Shown piece by piece: positions 60,962-64,000 of a stretch of 64,000 nt of DNA. The stretch covers positions 1,736,001-1,800,000 of the forward strand of contig NZ_CP020946.1 of assembly GCF_002208115.1 (NCBI RefSeq), written 5' to 3'. The translations under genes were made by a program, and so were the position numbers. The notes beneath the pieces were generated by a model. It was not told the origin of the DNA and did no database searches. It saw only the letters and a program-made list of their open reading frames with translations. This DNA comes from Bdellovibrio bacteriovorus. GTDB lineage: Bacteria; Bdellovibrionota; Bdellovibrionia; Bdellovibrionales; Bdellovibrionaceae. Numbering within the stretch: the stretch's first letter is position 1; each line of letters begins with the position of its first letter.

Positions 60962-61226
60962 GGGCGTCTTTAAGGTCTTTGCCGGGTTTGAATTTTGGAA
61001 TGTAGGCGCTGGGAATTTTCACGGTTTCGCCGGTTTTGGGATTGCGGCCCTGGCGTGCTTTGCGGGAACTGCGGGAGAATGTGCCAAAACCTACAAGTTT
61101 AACTTCATCACCATCTTTTAATGCTTCTTGAATGGCTTCCAGAGTGGCATCGAGAATCAGCTCGGATTGACTTTTGGTTGTCTTTGTTTTTTCTGCGACC
61201 AGTTCCACCAATTGCGCTTTGTTCAT
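60954..61226 (-). CDS. hup: HU-family DNA-binding protein
   Basis: 90-residue nucleoid protein: MNKAQLVELVAEKT, then EVKLVGFGTFSRSSRKARQGRNP with the DNA-inserting Pro in NPKTGETVKIP, and the final KPGKDLKDALN. It bends and packs DNA as a dimer. Single gene with AAAGC-type weak ribosome site. Distinguished from IHF by the short C-terminal helix. Confidence 0.95.
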   Translation of the reverse strand: MNKAQLVELVAEKTKTTKSQSELILDATLEAIQEALKDGDEVKLVGFGTFSRSSRKARQGRNPKTGETVKIPSAYIPKFKPGKDLKDALN

Positions 61227-61397
61227 AGCTTTCCAATCCTCATCCCGAAGGAACTTACCCTAGTTTTCTGTGTCGGGATGGTCAAGCGAAATGAAATTTT
61301 CCGGTCCAGGATGTGTTGCAGAAATTAATGGCTGTTAAGTGTCATGCTTTTTATTTTTTGTTCCATTGGGTACTATGGACTTTCGATGGGGGGCTTT

Positions 61398-62111
61398 ATG
61401 GCGTTGATTCTGGCACTTTTGTTTCCGGCATTCGGATTTGCTCAAAACTATTCTTCCGCAACCCTTTACGATTTGAAATCAAATCGCCAAAAAACTCTCT
61501 TTACATTGAATGTGGATCTTGCGGCCCTCGCAGATGGAGTGCAGACGCAGACGGAGTTTCGCGATCCCGATGGCAAGATTGTGGTGACGGAAAAAGGTCT
61601 GATCAAAGAGGCTGAGGTGCTGTCCTATGAAATCGACCGCAAGCAGACTGGTGAAAAAGGCCGGTTCCAGGTGCGCGAGGGGCGCATTTACTTCGAATAC
61701 GAAGGCCCGGGTGGGAAAAAGAAAAGTGCCGATGAAAAGCTGAGCGGGTTTGTGTTAAGCACGCCGAATTTCAACGCCTTTGTTGAGAAAAACTGGGGCG
61801 CGCTGGCCGGTGGGAAACCGCTGGATGTTCGCTTCGCTGTTTGGGATCGCCTGGAGACCGTCGGCTTCACTCTGCAAAAGGTCGGCGAAAAAGAGGTGGC
61901 TGGTGGCAAGTGGATGGAGCTTCGTATGAAGCCCACAAGTTTTATCATCGCCGCTATCGTTGACCCGATCCATCTTTGGTATTCCCATGCCGACAAAAAG
62001 CTGCAGGTGGTTAAGGGGCGTGTGGCGCCGAAAATTCAGAAAGACGGGAAGTGGAAGGATCTGGACGCCGAGAGCGTCTATACCTACGACCAGAAGTCTG
62101 TCTCGAAATAA
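61398..62111 (+). CDS. Exported beta-rich protein, unknown
   Basis: 237-residue exported protein: signal peptide ending at FGFA (residue about 15), then an all-beta protein (SATLYDLKSNRQKTLFTLN, FQVREGRIYFEYEG), about 220 residues, no Cys. Start is the ATG with GGGGGG upstream; an ATG 4 codons earlier is possible. Its overall pattern recalls periplasmic DUF3108-like beta sandwiches, but not strongly. It is followed by an operon-like TPR/FecR-like pair. Confidence 0.68.
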   Translation: MALILALLFPAFGFAQNYSSATLYDLKSNRQKTLFTLNVDLAALADGVQTQTEFRDPDGKIVVTEKGLIKEAEVLSYEIDRKQTGEKGRFQVREGRIYFEYEGPGGKKKSADEKLSGFVLSTPNFNAFVEKNWGALAGGKPLDVRFAVWDRLETVGFTLQKVGEKEVAGGKWMELRMKPTSFIIAAIVDPIHLWYSHADKKLQVVKGRVAPKIQKDGKWKDLDAESVYTYDQKSVSK

Positions 62112-62115
62112 GACA

Positions 62116-62152
62116 GTCTCAATATTTATCGGTTTTTGCCGATAAGTGAGAC
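62116..62152 (+). promoter_or_regulatory. Nested hairpin abutting the start codon of the TPR gene
   Basis: GTCTCA (62116-62121) pairs with TGAGAC (62147-62152) and, inside, TTATCGG (62126-62132) pairs with CCGATAA (62139-62145). The outer arm ends directly before the ATG at 62153. The only Shine-Dalgarno-like bases (AAGTGAG) lie within its 3' arm. It may hide the ribosome site and control translation. Confidence 0.6.
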
Positions 62153-62827
62153 ATGAAAAATCAGAACTCTTTATTTGTCGTTTTCTGCCTGTGCCTGGCT
62201 GTCGGGTTCATGGGAGTGTATGCCACATTCGTGGCGCATTTTAATGGTCATGAAGAGTATGAAATGCGCCTGGCATCCCTGCAAAAACAGGTGGAAAAAG
62301 AGAAATTCAACAACTCTCTTTTGACGTATCAGTTAAAGGACTTCCAGCAAACCGTCGCGCAGGTCCTTCCGAACGACAAAACACTTCAAGCAAAGTATGA
62401 ACTTCATAATCTTTCCGCAGTGGTACGTGCTCCGGCCAGTGAAGAGGCATTGGATCTGTCTGGCGCCATCTATGAAAAGGGCAAGCGTTACTTTAACGGT
62501 CAGGAATATGACCGCGCCATTCGTGAATTTGGTCAGCTTCTGGAAAAATACCCGTTGTCCCAGCACAGTGTAGAGGCGCGTTTTTTCATTGCTGAAAGCT
62601 ACTTCCTGAAAAAAGACTATCGCAGCAGCCTGGGTCAGATTGATGAAATGGTGACTCAGTATCCGCAGCATGATTTGACAGGTTTTATTTTGCTTCGTAT
62701 GGGGCAGATCAGTGAAATCAACAGCCAGACTGAAGAGGCCGCTGAAATCTATAAAACCGTGGCTAAAAACTTCAAGAATGAAAACCTGAAAAAACAGGCG
62801 CGCAAACTGGCGCAAAGTGTTGAGTAG
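62153..62827 (+). CDS. TPR protein with N-terminal membrane anchor (CpoB-like)
   Basis: 224-residue protein: an N-terminal membrane helix (about 7-28), a coiled coil (about 36-70) and three tetratricopeptide repeats (about 105-220; YFNGQEYDRAIREFGQLLEKYP, then FFIAESYFLKKDYRSSLGQI, and MGQISEINSQTEEAAEIYK). The order coiled coil-TPR is that of CpoB/YbgF, which links Tol-Pal and peptidoglycan synthesis, but the anchor is not a cleaved signal and tol genes are not seen nearby. The next gene starts one base after its stop. Confidence 0.82.
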   Translation: MKNQNSLFVVFCLCLAVGFMGVYATFVAHFNGHEEYEMRLASLQKQVEKEKFNNSLLTYQLKDFQQTVAQVLPNDKTLQAKYELHNLSAVVRAPASEEALDLSGAIYEKGKRYFNGQEYDRAIREFGQLLEKYPLSQHSVEARFFIAESYFLKKDYRSSLGQIDEMVTQYPQHDLTGFILLRMGQISEINSQTEEAAEIYKTVAKNFKNENLKKQARKLAQSVE

Positions 62828-62828
62828 T

Positions 62829-63566
62829 ATGAAGAAAATCGTGCGCTTGATGTTGTTCCTGATGGCATTTCAGATGGAGGTCCGGGTTCGGGCCGCCGGT
62901 GATCTGATCGAGCAGCCATCAGCCTGTCTGAAATCCCAGGAAAGCTGCGCGATTCAGGTGACAGGTTCGGCCTTTCATTTTGAAAAAGGGGATCATCAGT
63001 TGCATGCCACAGGTGGATCAGCCGTGGTTCGCCTGACGCCGGATCAATGGCGTTTGGTAAAAGGTGCTGTCTGGGTTGAAGGGGGAAAAAACCTGCAACT
63101 TGAAAGTCTTTATGCCAGCACTCAGGCGACGATGGGTGAGTACTGGGTGATCTCTCAGGATTCCCGTATTTTGATCCGCAATATGAATGCGTCTTTAAAG
63201 GTGACTTTGCGCGATGGAAAGACTTTGGAGATTCCAGAGGGTTTCGAGGTCTGGGTTGCCGGGTTGAACTCTCAGGGTAAGACCGAGTACGGCATGATTG
63301 AGCCTATCAATATGAAAGAGCACCTGCCGATGTGGAATTCCCTTTATCGTGGCAGCAAAGAGGATTTCGTAAAAGAAGTGCGTCTGTACCGCGATAATTG
63401 GGGTGATCTGGCTCAGAAATCCAGCCGGCTTTATCAGACACTGACTGAAAGAAAGATCGCCTCTATTGAGGCCCAGGAAAAGGCCGAAGAAGCGCGCCGT
63501 CAGCGAAAAGCCGCGGAACTGCAGCGCATGAAAGATCTGTATCGCCAGCGCGTCTTTGAGCGCTAG
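62829..63566 (+). CDS. FecR-like exported protein
   Basis: 245-residue exported protein (signal peptide ending near RAAG, residue about 20). The middle (about 60-150) resembles a FecR-type beta domain: VRLTPDQWRLVKGAVWVEGGK, then ATMGEYWVISQDSRILIRNMNAS and GKTLEIPEGFEVWV. The C-terminal 60 residues are a charged helix. It starts one base after the TPR gene stop, so both act in one transcript, possibly in envelope assembly. Confidence 0.75.
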   Translation: MKKIVRLMLFLMAFQMEVRVRAAGDLIEQPSACLKSQESCAIQVTGSAFHFEKGDHQLHATGGSAVVRLTPDQWRLVKGAVWVEGGKNLQLESLYASTQATMGEYWVISQDSRILIRNMNASLKVTLRDGKTLEIPEGFEVWVAGLNSQGKTEYGMIEPINMKEHLPMWNSLYRGSKEDFVKEVRLYRDNWGDLAQKSSRLYQTLTERKIASIEAQEKAEEARRQRKAAELQRMKDLYRQRVFER

Positions 63567-63652
63567 ACTCTGGTCCTGATTTTAATTTGCATTCCATGTC
63601 ATTTGAAGTTTCTTCCCATGCCTCATGTTAATCTGAGGTCTGGGAGGATAGG

Positions 63653-64000
63653 ATGTCTTCTATTTCATCATCGGATCGTGCGCGTCAGGACGAAAAAATT
63701 CGCAAGACTCGGGAAGAGTACGAAAATCGCGAAAGCGAAAATGCCAAGCGCCGGAATGCAGAAATCAAACGCCTTGAGCAGCGTCATCACGACGAAATCA
63801 AGAATATCACTGATGAATATGAAGGCCGCATCGCCGAACTGAAGGATCGCAACCGCGAAACCTTGAGTGAGCGCGACTATGAAAACTCCAAGAAAATCGA
63901 TGAAGTCCGCCAGACTTATCGTGAGTCTTTGCGCAATAAAACTGAAGATGCTTACAATGCGCGTGAAGAACAAAAAGCGGCCTACGAAAGCACCATCAAA
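63653..64000 (+). CDS. Coiled-coil protein, cut by window end
   Basis: The first 116 codons of a frame that stays open to the window end. The encoded part is a continuous, highly charged helix (rich in Glu, Arg, Lys and Asn; about 1 in 3 residues charged), without signal peptide, so a cytoplasmic or secreted-by-other-means coiled coil. GGGAGGATA precedes the ATG. It follows the FecR-like gene on the same strand. Function unknown. Confidence 0.75.
   Translation, partial: MSSISSSDRARQDEKIRKTREEYENRESENAKRRNAEIKRLEQRHHDEIKNITDEYEGRIAELKDRNRETLSERDYENSKKIDEVRQTYRESLRNKTEDAYNAREEQKAAYESTIK

Overview
The window reads as chromosome of a predatory Bdellovibrio-type bacterium (Bdellovibrionota). The reasons are the mid-GC coding style, the very dense gene packing, the large number of two-component and c-di-GMP-type signalling proteins, many small secreted proteins without obvious relatives, a VKOR-DsbA fusion, and a housekeeping block (ffh-rpsP-khpA-rimM-trmD-SPOUT methylase-rplS-rnhB-yraN) of the deltaproteobacterial kind. 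The genus is inferred from overall character. No rRNA, CRISPR array, prophage or insertion sequence is visible.

Layout. 1-4.4 kb: an OmpR-type regulator and its kinase, a CNNM/CBS membrane protein, a probable secreted PD-(D/E)XK nuclease and a lone receiver protein. 4.4-12.6 kb: RNase Y, an OsmC protein with ArfB, an MFS carrier, TauE/SafE with DUF1634, a hot-dog protein, and a flavin oxidoreductase downstream of a TetR regulator. 12.6-21.3 kb: an AT-rich gap, a Cys-rich LuxR regulator, a universal stress protein, an organophosphate antiporter, class I fumarase behind a strongly structured leader, an AI-2E-type carrier/nitroreductase/secreted-protein operon and a PilZ protein. 21.3-30.2 kb: a CHASE hybrid kinase with an Hpt protein. 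Next to it is an envelope-stress block in which a sigma-54 activator, split by a frameshift, lies between two paralogous OmpA-like envelope proteins; each has a sigma-54 promoter and sits with CsbD, GlsB and an SLC13/RCK carrier.

30.2-46.9 kb: Lon, a GAF kinase/receiver pair, a secreted Cys-repeat protein, a DEDD exonuclease, a NarL regulator with RNase HI, SlyX, a ChaA-type antiporter, initiator tRNA-fMet with a clear promoter, TrhO, RF3, an ABC exporter and small secreted proteins. 46.9-55.3 kb: the ffh to yraN translation/ribosome block, then LptD. 55.3-64 kb: a STAS protein, a long coiled-coil protein, VKOR-DsbA, a large ChaN-like cytoplasmic protein coupled to a GYF_2 protein, HU, and an envelope cluster (TPR protein, FecR-like protein, coiled-coil protein cut by the window end).

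The most notable points are the sigma-54 module at 24.9-28.4 kb, the secreted nuclease candidate, the structured fumarase leader, and the repeated use of four-base stop-codon overlaps between convergent genes.
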